DNA of 64,000 nt from DSSM01 sp964484125. GTDB lineage: Bacteria > Bacteroidota > Ignavibacteria > Tepidaquicellales > Tepidaquicellaceae. The position numbers and the translations under genes were made by a program. A model generated the notes under the pieces. That model was given only the letters and a program-made list of their open reading frames with translations. It had not been told where the DNA came from and made no database searches. The DNA lies in contig CAZAEK010000004.1 of the NCBI GenBank assembly GCA_964484125.1, positions 1-64,000 on the forward strand. Direction: 5' to 3'. Numbering within the stretch: the stretch's first letter is position 1; every line of letters begins with the position of its first letter. Shown here piece after piece: positions 54,802-63,645 of this stretch.

Positions 54802-56640
54802 ATGAATAACTTCATAGTTATTAAAAACGGATTATGTCTAACTCTTGACTCTGCAGGCAGGTCAGGTTATTTTAATATTATTTTAAAGGGAAATAAGATA
54901 TTTGATATTGATTATAATAATGAACTCAAGAGAGACGAAGATATATTAAAAAAATATCCTGATTCGGAAATTTATGATGCATCTGAAAAATTAATCATAC
55001 CTGCTTTTTTTAATTCACAAAAAAATTCATCATATATTCTTGCAGATTATTATGTTGATGGAAATACATTTGACAATATTAATACCAACGTTTCTCTTGA
55101 ATTAATTGATAAATATTTTTTATCTGATGCAAACAGGGAAGATTTACTGAATATGTTAAGTATATCTTATACAAAATCAGTATTGAACGGGGAATTTTTT
55201 ATTAATGAAACAAGCAAATATATATCAGCTGAAATAGTACGCTCAAATTTGTTATCGGAATTTCCAGTTAAGCCGGAAATAATTTTAACAGTATATGATA
55301 ATTATATTTCAGACTATTGTCTTGGAATAAATAAATTCCATTGTATTGGACTAAGGGAGGAAGAAGATTTAAATAATTATTCACTAAGCTCACTGAAGAA
55401 GGCACTGCAGCGCGGAAATAAAAGAGCTATAATTGAAATTTTACAAACAACTAACAGTTCCGAAAAATTAAAAAGCTTATTCGGAAAAACCTTTATTAAA
55501 GTTCTTGCAGATAATGAATTATTAAATAACAGCGTAATAATTTCTAATCCTGTTTATATTAACAATGAAGAACTTAACCTGCTTTCTGAAAACGGTGTAA
55601 ACCTGATTTTTTGTCCAACAGATATAAATAAATTATCGAAGCAGGAGATAGATTACAAAAAGATTTTTAGTAAGGAATTCAGAATTGTGATAGGAACGGG
55701 GATTACAGGCAAAAGCATATTCAGTGAATTGCGCTTCCTTAAAAGCAGAATTGGAATCACTAACATAAGCAATGAAAATTTATTGAGGTTAGTTACGGTA
55801 AATCCTGCAGAATTATTTGGTATTTCTAATATATGTGGTACAATTGAAAGAAATAAAATCGCAAACCTGATTATGTTTGATTTGGCAGATATAAGAAGTA
55901 TGCTGAACATTCCGGATCCGACACCTGAATACATTTCAGGTTTTATAATTGAGAATCTCGACAATAAGTATATCTCAGATGTAATAATAAAGGGAAGTTA
56001 TCTACTTAAGAATTATACCACTGATAGGATAGAGCATAAAAAACTCATGGAAATAAATAAGCAACTTTCTTCATTAATTTTTTCACTTGGCAGATATCAG
56101 GAATTTAAGGAAAAGTATAAAATGCGTGAAAGAGTAAATGAAATTTCATTAAACAGTAGTTCAAACAGACAAAAAGAGGAAATGCTTATTCAATCCAATA
56201 ATGATGATATTAGTTTTTATGAAGGCGAATTAACTCCGGATAGTGAGTTCAGAATAATTGGAAGTTACAAACCGGATATCCTCAGTTCTGATTTAAAAGA
56301 TAGTTCAGAAGAAACATTACTAAAGGAAGAATATACTGACATAGTTAAGGAAATAAACAATTTTGATAACGGCTTATTAATTTTTGATAATGCAGAGTTA
56401 AAACAATCCGCAAATGATTCAGGTGGTCAAAACGAAGATCCACTTTTTGAAGCAAGGAGAGAGGTAAAAACACCTACAAAACGTCTTTTTTTTGATGATT
56501 CAGGTGGCGAAAGCAATTTAGTCGAAAGTAATTTAACATCAGAAAATTCTAAAGAAATACCTGAGACGAAAAACGAAGACAAAGAAATAATTTATAAGAA
56601 AGATAAGCTTAAATTTGGATTTGACGAAGAAATAAATTAA
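54802..56640 (+). CDS. Amidohydrolase-fold pseudoenzyme with an acidic C-terminal tail
   Basis: Protein of 612 residues. The first 400 follow the amidohydrolase/cytosine-deaminase layout: beta sandwich at 1-65, the strand-1 turn at 66-77, 'NENLLRLVTVNPAELFG' (325-340) and a final sandwich 'IERNKIANLIMFDL'. The metal ligands are gone. The usual H-x-H after strand 1 is Q73/N75 (NSQKNS), the later His is N249 and the catalytic Asp site is GTG (298-300). The last 200 residues are low-complexity, acidic and Ser/Asn-rich. It starts 3 bases after the Ntn hydrolase gene. It is probably a binding or scaffold protein without hydrolase activity. Confidence 0.72.
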   Translation: MNNFIVIKNGLCLTLDSAGRSGYFNIILKGNKIFDIDYNNELKRDEDILKKYPDSEIYDASEKLIIPAFFNSQKNSSYILADYYVDGNTFDNINTNVSLELIDKYFLSDANREDLLNMLSISYTKSVLNGEFFINETSKYISAEIVRSNLLSEFPVKPEIILTVYDNYISDYCLGINKFHCIGLREEEDLNNYSLSSLKKALQRGNKRAIIEILQTTNSSEKLKSLFGKTFIKVLADNELLNNSVIISNPVYINNEELNLLSENGVNLIFCPTDINKLSKQEIDYKKIFSKEFRIVIGTGITGKSIFSELRFLKSRIGITNISNENLLRLVTVNPAELFGISNICGTIERNKIANLIMFDLADIRSMLNIPDPTPEYISGFIIENLDNKYISDVIIKGSYLLKNYTTDRIEHKKLMEINKQLSSLIFSLGRYQEFKEKYKMRERVNEISLNSSSNRQKEEMLIQSNNDDISFYEGELTPDSEFRIIGSYKPDILSSDLKDSSEETLLKEEYTDIVKEINNFDNGLLIFDNAELKQSANDSGGQNEDPLFEARREVKTPTKRLFFDDSGGESNLVESNLTSENSKEIPETKNEDKEIIYKKDKLKFGFDEEIN

Positions 56641-56674
56641 AAAATATCTTTTTAATTAATACAAGATTAATATT

Positions 56675-59545
56675 ATGAAAAAATTCAAAAATGTAATTAC
56701 AGCTATTTTAATCCTGGGAGCTTTTTCTTTATCGCTTTTAGGATTCAGAGATACCGGTAATATTACTTTGATTGATGGGAATATAATCAAAGTCGGACCG
56801 GAAGCTATGTACCTTAAAGGTACTATCAATATTAAATTCAAGAATGACATCAAGCCGGTTTCCGGAAAATCTTTCGGGATTTCATCGCTTGATAATATCT
56901 TTTCCCAGTACAAAGTGAGCGGAGTTATTCAGTCATTTCCTTTAAATCCGAATGTTTCCAAAAGAAAGATTGGAGATGAAGAACTTGCAAAAATTTATAA
57001 AGTGAATTTTGAAGCAAATATAGATCCTTTCGAATTTGCCAATATTGTTCTTGTTAATAATCCGGGAATATTAGACTGGGCAGAGCCGTCATTTGTTATG
57101 AAAGCAGATTATATGCCTAATGATCCAAGCGTAGGTGCACAATGGCATATTGCAAAAATATCATCTTATCAGGCATGGGATTTGAATAAGGGTGATACTA
57201 CAATAACAATTGGCATTGTTGATTCAGGAACGGATTTTGATCATCCTGATTTAGCTGCAAATCAAAAAAGGAACTGGGCAGAAAATCCTACTAATGGAGT
57301 AGATGATGACGCAAACGGATATGTTGATGATTATCGTGGTTGGGATTTTTTCTATGGAGATAATGACCCGGAAATAAAAGCCAGTGGAAATGATCATGGT
57401 TCACATGTTGGAGGTTGTGCAACTCAGGTAACAGATAATGGTGTCCATGGTTCTGGTATAGGTTTTAAGGTAAAAATAATTAATACAAAACATACAGACG
57501 ATTACAATCCATTGTCATCACTATATTATACTGATAATGGAATTATTTATTGCTATCAAAACGGAGCAAAAGTGATCAATTGCAGTTTCGGGAGTTCATA
57601 TTACAGTGCCCAAACTCAGTTGATTGTTAATAATGCATGGGCTAACGGTACAGTTATATGTGCATCAGCAGGGAACGGTGATGCAAACGGAGTTGGCCAG
57701 GAATGGGCAAGATATCCTGCTTCTTATGATAACGTTGTTTCAGTTGCAGCTACTAACAGTTCAGATATAAAAACTACATTTTCAAATTTCCACTCAACAG
57801 TAGATGTTTGTGCTCCCGGGCAGGGGATTTTAAGTACAGTATTTAACAATTCTTATGCAAGCTGGGATGGTACTTCTATGTCATCACCAATTACTGCCGG
57901 TACAGTTGCATTAATAAAATCCAAATATCCGTTATTTACACCGCAACAAACAGTTGACAGACTTAAATTGGGAGTTGATAGTATTTATAATCTAAATCCA
58001 TCATACGTAGGTAAACTCGGCACCGGAAGAGTTAATGCTTTCAAATGTTTATCTGATAATCCGATAATAAAGGTAGTATCATTTATGCATACTGACTCAA
58101 TATATGGCAATAACGATAAAGTATATGATGTTAATGAAATTATTCCTATAGCAGTAACATTCAGGAATACTCACTTTGCCGGAACAAATGCTTCAATAAG
58201 AATAACATCATCAGACCCGGATATTGAAATTGTTCAGGATTCTGTTTATATAGGAAATATTGCTGCATTTAATAATTTCAGCACCACTTATGCAAATACA
58301 TTTAAAGTAAAAGCAAAAGCAACATGCCCATTTGATAAAGATATAACTTTCAAAATCAGCAGTTCAAATACGTGTTATGCCGATGAAAGTGCAAACACAA
58401 TAGTAATAAAATTCAGACATGGATTTGCTACTCATAATGTAAATAATTTAAAATTATCTTTAACAAAAGATGGTGCAGTTGGTAAAAAAGCACAGGCATA
58501 CGGTAATGGATTACTCCTTGGTAATTCAACAAATAATAATATTTTTGAAGGAGGACTTTTAATAGGTATAAGTAATACAAAGGTATCTGATGTTTGCAGA
58601 AGAGGATATTCTCCTGCTAATGCCTCAGATACAGATTTTGTTGGTCTTGAGGCATACAGATTATATACTCCGGGAACCATTTCTAATCAAGATGGTATTG
58701 GTTCATTTAATGATGATGGTGCTGGTTCGAACAAAATTGGAGTTACAGTCTATGCTTCAAGTTATGCATTTACAAGTGTAAATGACCAAAACTTTATACT
58801 TTTGAAGTACAGAGTAAAGAATACTTCAGGTTCTGCTCTAAGTAATATTTTTGTAGCTCAGTTTATTTACTTCCAGCCAAATGGACTTTCCAATGATAAT
58901 AATTCAGCACTTGATACAGTGAACAAACTAGGATATTGCTATAACAATACAACTCCTGATACATATCTTGGATTATCTTTGATGACTAATCAAACACTTA
59001 ATTTTAAAGCTGTAAATGTTACTTCTGAAGTATTAAACGGATGGACAACGCAGGAAAAATGGGATGCAATCAGTAATGGTATCTCAGTTCCGTCATACGG
59101 TCCCGGCAGGGCAGGTGTAGTTGTCTCGGCAGGACCATTTTCATTAGCAAACAATCAGGAAGAAACAGTCGGTTTTGCAATTATTGCTGCGGGCAATCTC
59201 GCAGACCTGAAGTTAAGAACAATAGGTGCTAAGACTAAATATACTTCTATTGGTATTCAGCAAATTTCAAGTGAAGTTCCTGTAAGGTATGAGATTGGAC
59301 AAAACTACCCCAATCCATTCAATCCTGAAACAAAAATAAAATTTGCAATTCCGAAAAATGATTTTGTAAAAATTAAAGTATATGATATACTCGGTAAGGA
59401 GGTGAGAACTTTAGTAAACGAAAATCTATCAGCGGGATGGTATGAAGTTTCATTTAACGGAGCAGGTTTGTCGAGCGGATTGTATTTCTACAGGATAGAA
59501 ACCTCAGGGCTAGTAGAAACTAAAAAGATGTTACTTGTTAAGTAA
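56675..59545 (+). CDS. Secreted subtilisin-like serine protease with T9SS sorting domain
   Basis: S8 peptidase of 956 residues. A signal peptide spans about 1-23 and a propeptide-like region continues to 150. The catalytic triad is D183 (GIVDSGTDFDHPD), H241 (NDHGSHVGG) and S401 (DGTSMSSP), with the oxyanion Asn at N334 (SAGN). A beta-rich region of about 430-860 follows. The last 90 residues form a type A T9SS C-terminal domain (QNYPNPFNPETKIKF, then 'VYDILGKEVRTLV', ending in KKMLLVK). It would be exported by Sec, then moved to the surface by T9SS. It has its own downstream terminator. Confidence 0.93.
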   Translation: MKKFKNVITAILILGAFSLSLLGFRDTGNITLIDGNIIKVGPEAMYLKGTINIKFKNDIKPVSGKSFGISSLDNIFSQYKVSGVIQSFPLNPNVSKRKIGDEELAKIYKVNFEANIDPFEFANIVLVNNPGILDWAEPSFVMKADYMPNDPSVGAQWHIAKISSYQAWDLNKGDTTITIGIVDSGTDFDHPDLAANQKRNWAENPTNGVDDDANGYVDDYRGWDFFYGDNDPEIKASGNDHGSHVGGCATQVTDNGVHGSGIGFKVKIINTKHTDDYNPLSSLYYTDNGIIYCYQNGAKVINCSFGSSYYSAQTQLIVNNAWANGTVICASAGNGDANGVGQEWARYPASYDNVVSVAATNSSDIKTTFSNFHSTVDVCAPGQGILSTVFNNSYASWDGTSMSSPITAGTVALIKSKYPLFTPQQTVDRLKLGVDSIYNLNPSYVGKLGTGRVNAFKCLSDNPIIKVVSFMHTDSIYGNNDKVYDVNEIIPIAVTFRNTHFAGTNASIRITSSDPDIEIVQDSVYIGNIAAFNNFSTTYANTFKVKAKATCPFDKDITFKISSSNTCYADESANTIVIKFRHGFATHNVNNLKLSLTKDGAVGKKAQAYGNGLLLGNSTNNNIFEGGLLIGISNTKVSDVCRRGYSPANASDTDFVGLEAYRLYTPGTISNQDGIGSFNDDGAGSNKIGVTVYASSYAFTSVNDQNFILLKYRVKNTSGSALSNIFVAQFIYFQPNGLSNDNNSALDTVNKLGYCYNNTTPDTYLGLSLMTNQTLNFKAVNVTSEVLNGWTTQEKWDAISNGISVPSYGPGRAGVVVSAGPFSLANNQEETVGFAIIAAGNLADLKLRTIGAKTKYTSIGIQQISSEVPVRYEIGQNYPNPFNPETKIKFAIPKNDFVKIKVYDILGKEVRTLVNENLSAGWYEVSFNGAGLSSGLYFYRIETSGLVETKKMLLVK

Positions 59546-59571
59546 GATTTTCTGATTTGATATGAAAAATT

Positions 59572-59601
59572 AAAGGGGCAGGAAAAATTCTGCCCCTTTT
59601 T
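59572..59601 (+). terminator. Terminator between the protease gene and the convergent ZIP gene
   Basis: AAAGGGGCAG (59572-59581) pairs CTGCCCCTTT (59590-59599) around an 8-base loop, followed by T's on the + strand. On the - strand the same hairpin is followed by TTTAATTTTT, so it may act in both directions between these convergent genes. Confidence 0.9.
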
Positions 59602-59622
59602 CATTATAAATCCCTATTTAAA

Positions 59623-60375
59623 TTAATGATTATGATGAAATACGAAATGTGAAATAAATAGTATGCCAACTCCAAGAAGGAAGAAAAATAAATTTATAAC
59701 AGAGAGTTTTAATTTTTTTTCTTTTTTAAATTCAGGAATTAAATCTGCAGCAGCTATATAGATAAAATTACCAGCGGTAAAAGCAGTAAGAAAGGCGAGG
59801 TTTAATTTTGGGGAGAAGAAATAAACGAGCATAGCCCCGATAATAAAAGTAGTTGCAGAAAGAAAATTCCACAAAAGAGCTGAAGATTTTTTCCAGCCGC
59901 TGTGAACAAGGATGCCGAAGTCTCCGAGTTCCTGTGGAATTTCGTGCAGGGCTTCTGCAATCCAGGTAATTATTCCAAGTCTGATATCAATCAGAAAGGC
60001 ACTTGCCATTCCAATTCCACCGATGAAATTATGAACGGAATCTGAAAAAAGAAGCATGTAAGAAACGGGTTCTTTATGTTCTGAAGGGGCTTTGTGGCAA
60101 TGGTGCCAGTGTAGAAATTGTTCAAAAATCAAAAGAATAGTAAATCCAAAGAAAAAATTTGCAAAAATCCAGATATGCTCCTCTCCAGCTTTTTCGAGAG
60201 CCGAAGGAAGCATGTGGAAAATGGCACCTCCGATAAGCGTACCGGCAGAGAGAGAAACCATAGGATAAATAATTGCTTTGAATTTTTCCTCGCTTAAAAT
60301 AGTTGTCAGCCAGCCAATCAGAGAAATAAGAGACATCAAAACACCACCAAAGAAAATCAAGAAAAAAGTTGTCAT
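59623..60375 (-). CDS. ZIP-family metal transporter
   Basis: Divalent metal (probably zinc) transporter of 250 residues with about eight membrane helices. TM4 has SVHNFIGG (H115-N116) and TM5 has HEIPQELGD (144-152), the metal-binding pair of the family. The cytoplasmic loop before TM4 is His-rich (HWHHCHKAPSEH, 89-100). The usual acidic residue after H-N-x-x in TM4 is replaced by Gly, which may affect the second metal site. It is convergent with the protease gene and divergent from the TPR gene. Confidence 0.84.
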   Translation of the reverse strand: MTTFFLIFFGGVLMSLISLIGWLTTILSEEKFKAIIYPMVSLSAGTLIGGAIFHMLPSALEKAGEEHIWIFANFFFGFTILLIFEQFLHWHHCHKAPSEHKEPVSYMLLFSDSVHNFIGGIGMASAFLIDIRLGIITWIAEALHEIPQELGDFGILVHSGWKKSSALLWNFLSATTFIIGAMLVYFFSPKLNLAFLTAFTAGNFIYIAAADLIPEFKKEKKLKLSVINLFFFLLGVGILFISHFVFHHNH

Positions 60376-60538
60376 AAAAAAATATATTTAATAAAAATAT
60401 CTTAATGAAATATCTTATTCAATACAAAATATAAGAAATACGAAATAATATTTTAAAAACAGGGCAAAAATACATGTCAAGCCATTTTTTTTAAAAAAAT
60501 GTCCTATCCAAAAATTTTTCTCCATTGAAATTACTTTC

Positions 60539-60571
60539 TTGACAAATAATGTAATTTATTATAATTTGTCA
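60539..60571 (+). promoter_or_regulatory. Promoter with overlapping inverted repeat upstream of the TPR gene
   Basis: TTGACA at 60539-60544 and TATAAT at 60560-60565 (15-base spacer) look like -35/-10 boxes. They lie inside a perfect 8-base inverted repeat, TGACAAAT (60540-60547) and ATTTGTCA (60564-60571), centres about 24 bases apart. A repressor binding this repeat would block the promoter. The rest of the 210-base divergent gap (60376-60585) is AT-rich, and the promoter of the - strand ZIP gene should also lie in it. Confidence 0.5.
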
Positions 60572-60585
60572 TAGAATTAATTATT

Positions 60586-61983
60586 ATGTCATTGGAAGAT
60601 ATTTTAGGAAATAATGATAATGAAAACATCCCTCAAGGTGAAGATGATAATTTTCTTATGTCCCAGAGTGGTGATAAGAATTTAGACTACGATACACTCG
60701 AGGAAATAATAAATATTTATCTCGAGGAGAATAAGTTTGAAAAGGCAATTAAATATTGTGACATATTAATTGAAAGTTATCCCTATTCAGCAGAGGCATT
60801 CCACCAAAAAGCGCTTGCACTTGATGGCTTATGGAGATACGAGGAAGCAATTCAGTGTTATGAACAGGCACTGCTTTTTACTCCGACCGATGTGGAATTA
60901 ATAATTAATAAAGCTATAACTCTTGACTCTGCAGGTAAACATTCAGAAGCACTTGAATCATTTGAAAAAGCACTTGAAATAGAACCAAATAATACAGAGG
61001 CATTATATCATAAGGGGTTATCGCTTGAGAGACAGGAGAAATTTGAGGAAGCTCTTGAATGTTTTTTACAACTTCTCGAAATAAATCCAAATCATTCAGA
61101 CGCTTATTATGAAATAGGGTATTGTCATGATTTTATTGATAATCTTAATGATTCAATCGCCGCATACGACAAGCATCTTGAGTTTACCCCGATGAATTAT
61201 AATGCATGGTATAACAGAGGAATAGTATTGTACAGACAAGGGAAATATCTGAAGGCAATTGAAAGTTATGAAATCAGTCTTGCAATCAAAGAAAGTTTTT
61301 CTCCCGCCTGGTTTAATATGGGTAATGCGTATTCATCATTAGGTAGATTACATAAAGCAATTGAGTGCTATGAAAATTCACTGAAATACAAAAAAGAAGA
61401 TGCAATGTCTTATTTTAATATAGGACACGCATACGAGGAGCTCGCAGAATATAATAAAGCAATAAAGTATTTTGACGAATCAATAAAACTTGAGCCGAAT
61501 AGCTGGGATGCTTTTTATTCAAGAGGTAACAGCCATTTCAGTCTTGGAAATTACAAAAAAGCTTTAAGTGATTTTAAATCGGCTTTGATTTTGTATAAAG
61601 ACTATGCGGACCTATGGTATGCAAAGGCGGAAACTGAAGTTGCATTGGGTAAAACTGAAGATGCCCTGAAAAGTTATCAGAAAGTACTATCCCTTGATCC
61701 GGATGATTACGAGGCATGGTATGATTACGGAATTTTACTTAGTTCTATAAACAAATACGAACTGGCGACAGAAGCTTTTCAGAAATCAATTAAAGCCAAT
61801 CGCTACTGGGTTGAACCTTATTTTGAACTTTCAAAAATATATTTTCTGACTGAAGAAACAGAAAAGGGAATTGAATATCTTGAGAGAGGATTTGAGGTAA
61901 GTCCTTCGGAAAGATTTGAATATAATTTTAAAAAGGACTGGAAAAAAGTTCTCGAGTTTTTGATTTTCAGAAAAAGGGCTTAA
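60586..61983 (+). CDS. Tetratricopeptide-repeat protein
   Basis: Protein of 465 residues. After an acidic, Asp/Asn/Gly-rich N-terminus (1-38) it consists almost wholly of about eleven to twelve TPR units (for example 'YEEAIQCYEQALLFTP' and 'YNKAIKYFDESIKLEPN'), forming a helical superhelix for protein binding. No signal peptide or membrane segment is seen, so it is likely cytoplasmic. Its partner is unknown. A separate promoter with an inverted repeat lies just upstream. It ends 20 bases from the convergent ftsE. Confidence 0.85.
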   Translation: MSLEDILGNNDNENIPQGEDDNFLMSQSGDKNLDYDTLEEIINIYLEENKFEKAIKYCDILIESYPYSAEAFHQKALALDGLWRYEEAIQCYEQALLFTPTDVELIINKAITLDSAGKHSEALESFEKALEIEPNNTEALYHKGLSLERQEKFEEALECFLQLLEINPNHSDAYYEIGYCHDFIDNLNDSIAAYDKHLEFTPMNYNAWYNRGIVLYRQGKYLKAIESYEISLAIKESFSPAWFNMGNAYSSLGRLHKAIECYENSLKYKKEDAMSYFNIGHAYEELAEYNKAIKYFDESIKLEPNSWDAFYSRGNSHFSLGNYKKALSDFKSALILYKDYADLWYAKAETEVALGKTEDALKSYQKVLSLDPDDYEAWYDYGILLSSINKYELATEAFQKSIKANRYWVEPYFELSKIYFLTEETEKGIEYLERGFEVSPSERFEYNFKKDWKKVLEFLIFRKRA

Positions 61984-62003
61984 TAATAATTCCCCTTAAA
62001 TAA

Positions 62004-62684
62004 TCAGGATTTCACACGTACATCAAAGAGTTTTAAATCTTTAATCTGAATTATTCTCTTATTTTGAAATCTTTTTACGATATCAAAATTATGTGTTGCT
62101 ATAACTACAGATGTACCGCTCATGTTAATTTTCAAAAGAAGTTTAATAATTTCGATTGCAATAAAAGGATCGAGATTGCCAGTCGGCTCATCTGCAACTA
62201 TAAGTGAAGGATCATTGACCATAGCTCTTGCAATAGCAACTCTTTGTTGTTCTCCACCGGAAAGTTCATAAGGTCTTTCGTTTAATCTGTTAATTAATCC
62301 TACAGTAGAAGCAACATTAAAGACTTTTCTTTTTATTGCCTCTCTTTTCTCTCCTGCGATGTAAAGCGGGAGTGCAATATTTTCAAAAATATTCCTGTCA
62401 TTTAAAAGTCTGAAATCCTGAAATACTATGCCAATTTTCTGCCTGAGTTCTGCAATGTCAGTTTCATCAAGAGTAGATGAGTCATATTTATCAAAAACAA
62501 CTTTTCCCTTCTCAGGAATTGTATCAAAATAAATCATTTTTAGCAGCGTAGTTTTTCCAATTCCGCTTTCGCCAACCATAAAAATAAATTCGCCTTCTTT
62601 AATTTCTAAATTCGCACCTTTAAATATTTCCTTACTTTGGTAAGAAAAATATACGTTTTCAAGCTGGACAAGCGTATTATACAT
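62004..62684 (-). CDS. ftsE: Cell division ATP-binding protein FtsE
   Basis: ABC ATPase of 226 residues. Walker A is GESGIGKTT (about 38-46), the Q loop is in IGIVFQDFRLL, the signature is YELSGGEQQRVAIARA, Walker B is LIVADEPTGNLD, and the switch His is in ATHNF. The FQDFRLL segment and size fit FtsE better than other ABC types. It would work with FtsX to activate septal peptidoglycan hydrolases. ftsX is not adjacent. It overlaps pdxA by 8 bases. Confidence 0.84.
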   Translation of the reverse strand: MYNTLVQLENVYFSYQSKEIFKGANLEIKEGEFIFMVGESGIGKTTLLKMIYFDTIPEKGKVVFDKYDSSTLDETDIAELRQKIGIVFQDFRLLNDRNIFENIALPLYIAGEKREAIKRKVFNVASTVGLINRLNERPYELSGGEQQRVAIARAMVNDPSLIVADEPTGNLDPFIAIEIIKLLLKINMSGTSVVIATHNFDIVKRFQNKRIIQIKDLKLFDVRVKS

Positions 62685-63645
62685 TTTTGCCCTTTCTGTT
62701 TATAGAAATTTTTATTGCGAGTTCAATGGCTTTAAGAGTTGAACCGGTATCAGCCATGCCAGTCCCTGCAATGTCAAAAGCTGTACCGTGAGCCGGAGAA
62801 GTTCTTATTATTTTAGTACCCCCGGTATAATTTACACCTTTTCCACCGGAAATAATTTTGAAAGGAATTAAAACCTGATCGTGATACATTCCGATTGTAA
62901 GGTCAAACTGTTTATAAAGTTCGTATGCGAAAAAACCATCGGCAGGATATGCACCACTGACATTTAGTCCTTCATCTTTTAATTTTTTAATTACCGGAAT
63001 TATAGTATTAATTTCTTCTTTGCCTATAACTCCTTTATCTCCTGAATGCGGGTTCAGCCCGAGAACAGCTATTGATGGTTTTAAAATTTTAAAATCTCTG
63101 ACAATAGTATTATTCGAATGTATTATAATATCCCTCAATAATTTTTTAGTAATATTCTCAGGGACATTCTTAATTGGAATATGAGTTGTTAATGGCAGGA
63201 AATTTATTTTACCGTGATTCATAATCATATAAGTATATAGAGAATAGGTATAGTCCTGAATAATTTCAGTATGCCCCTGGTACTTATATCCTCCGAGGTT
63301 AAGGGAATTCTTGGATATAGGCATAGTAACCATTGCATCAAAATAACCTGACATACATAATTCAATTCCCGTTATAATTGCATCACCTGAAATCCTTCCT
63401 GCGACTTTATCAACATTACCCGGTTTAGGTGTGAAATTTTTATGGGCAGGAAGATCTATAATAAACTCATCAGGTATTGAATTAAAATTTAGTAATTGAC
63501 TGTAAAAATTTAATACTTTTTTTGGTCCGATAACAGTAAGATTGTATCTGGACTTTGCTGAATTAAAAATTTTCAGTATAATCTCCGGTCCAATACCATT
63601 AGGATCGCCAATAGTAATGGCAATTTTTGTCTTTTTATTACTCAT
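62677..63645 (-). CDS. pdxA: 4-hydroxythreonine-4-phosphate dehydrogenase
   Basis: Vitamin B6 pathway enzyme of 322 residues. It has 'IAITIGDPNGIGPEIILK' at the N-terminus, 'GHTEIIQDYT' with a metal-binding His, 'GLNPHSGDKGVIGKEE', 'GMYHDQVLIPFK' and the C-terminal 'RTSPAHGTAFDIAGTG'. It starts at ATG, overlapping the rsfS stop by 4 bases. The order rsfS-pdxA-ftsE links it to housekeeping genes. Confidence 0.93.
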   Translation of the reverse strand: MSNKKTKIAITIGDPNGIGPEIILKIFNSAKSRYNLTVIGPKKVLNFYSQLLNFNSIPDEFIIDLPAHKNFTPKPGNVDKVAGRISGDAIITGIELCMSGYFDAMVTMPISKNSLNLGGYKYQGHTEIIQDYTYSLYTYMIMNHGKINFLPLTTHIPIKNVPENITKKLLRDIIIHSNNTIVRDFKILKPSIAVLGLNPHSGDKGVIGKEEINTIIPVIKKLKDEGLNVSGAYPADGFFAYELYKQFDLTIGMYHDQVLIPFKIISGGKGVNYTGGTKIIRTSPAHGTAFDIAGTGMADTGSTLKAIELAIKISINRKGKNV

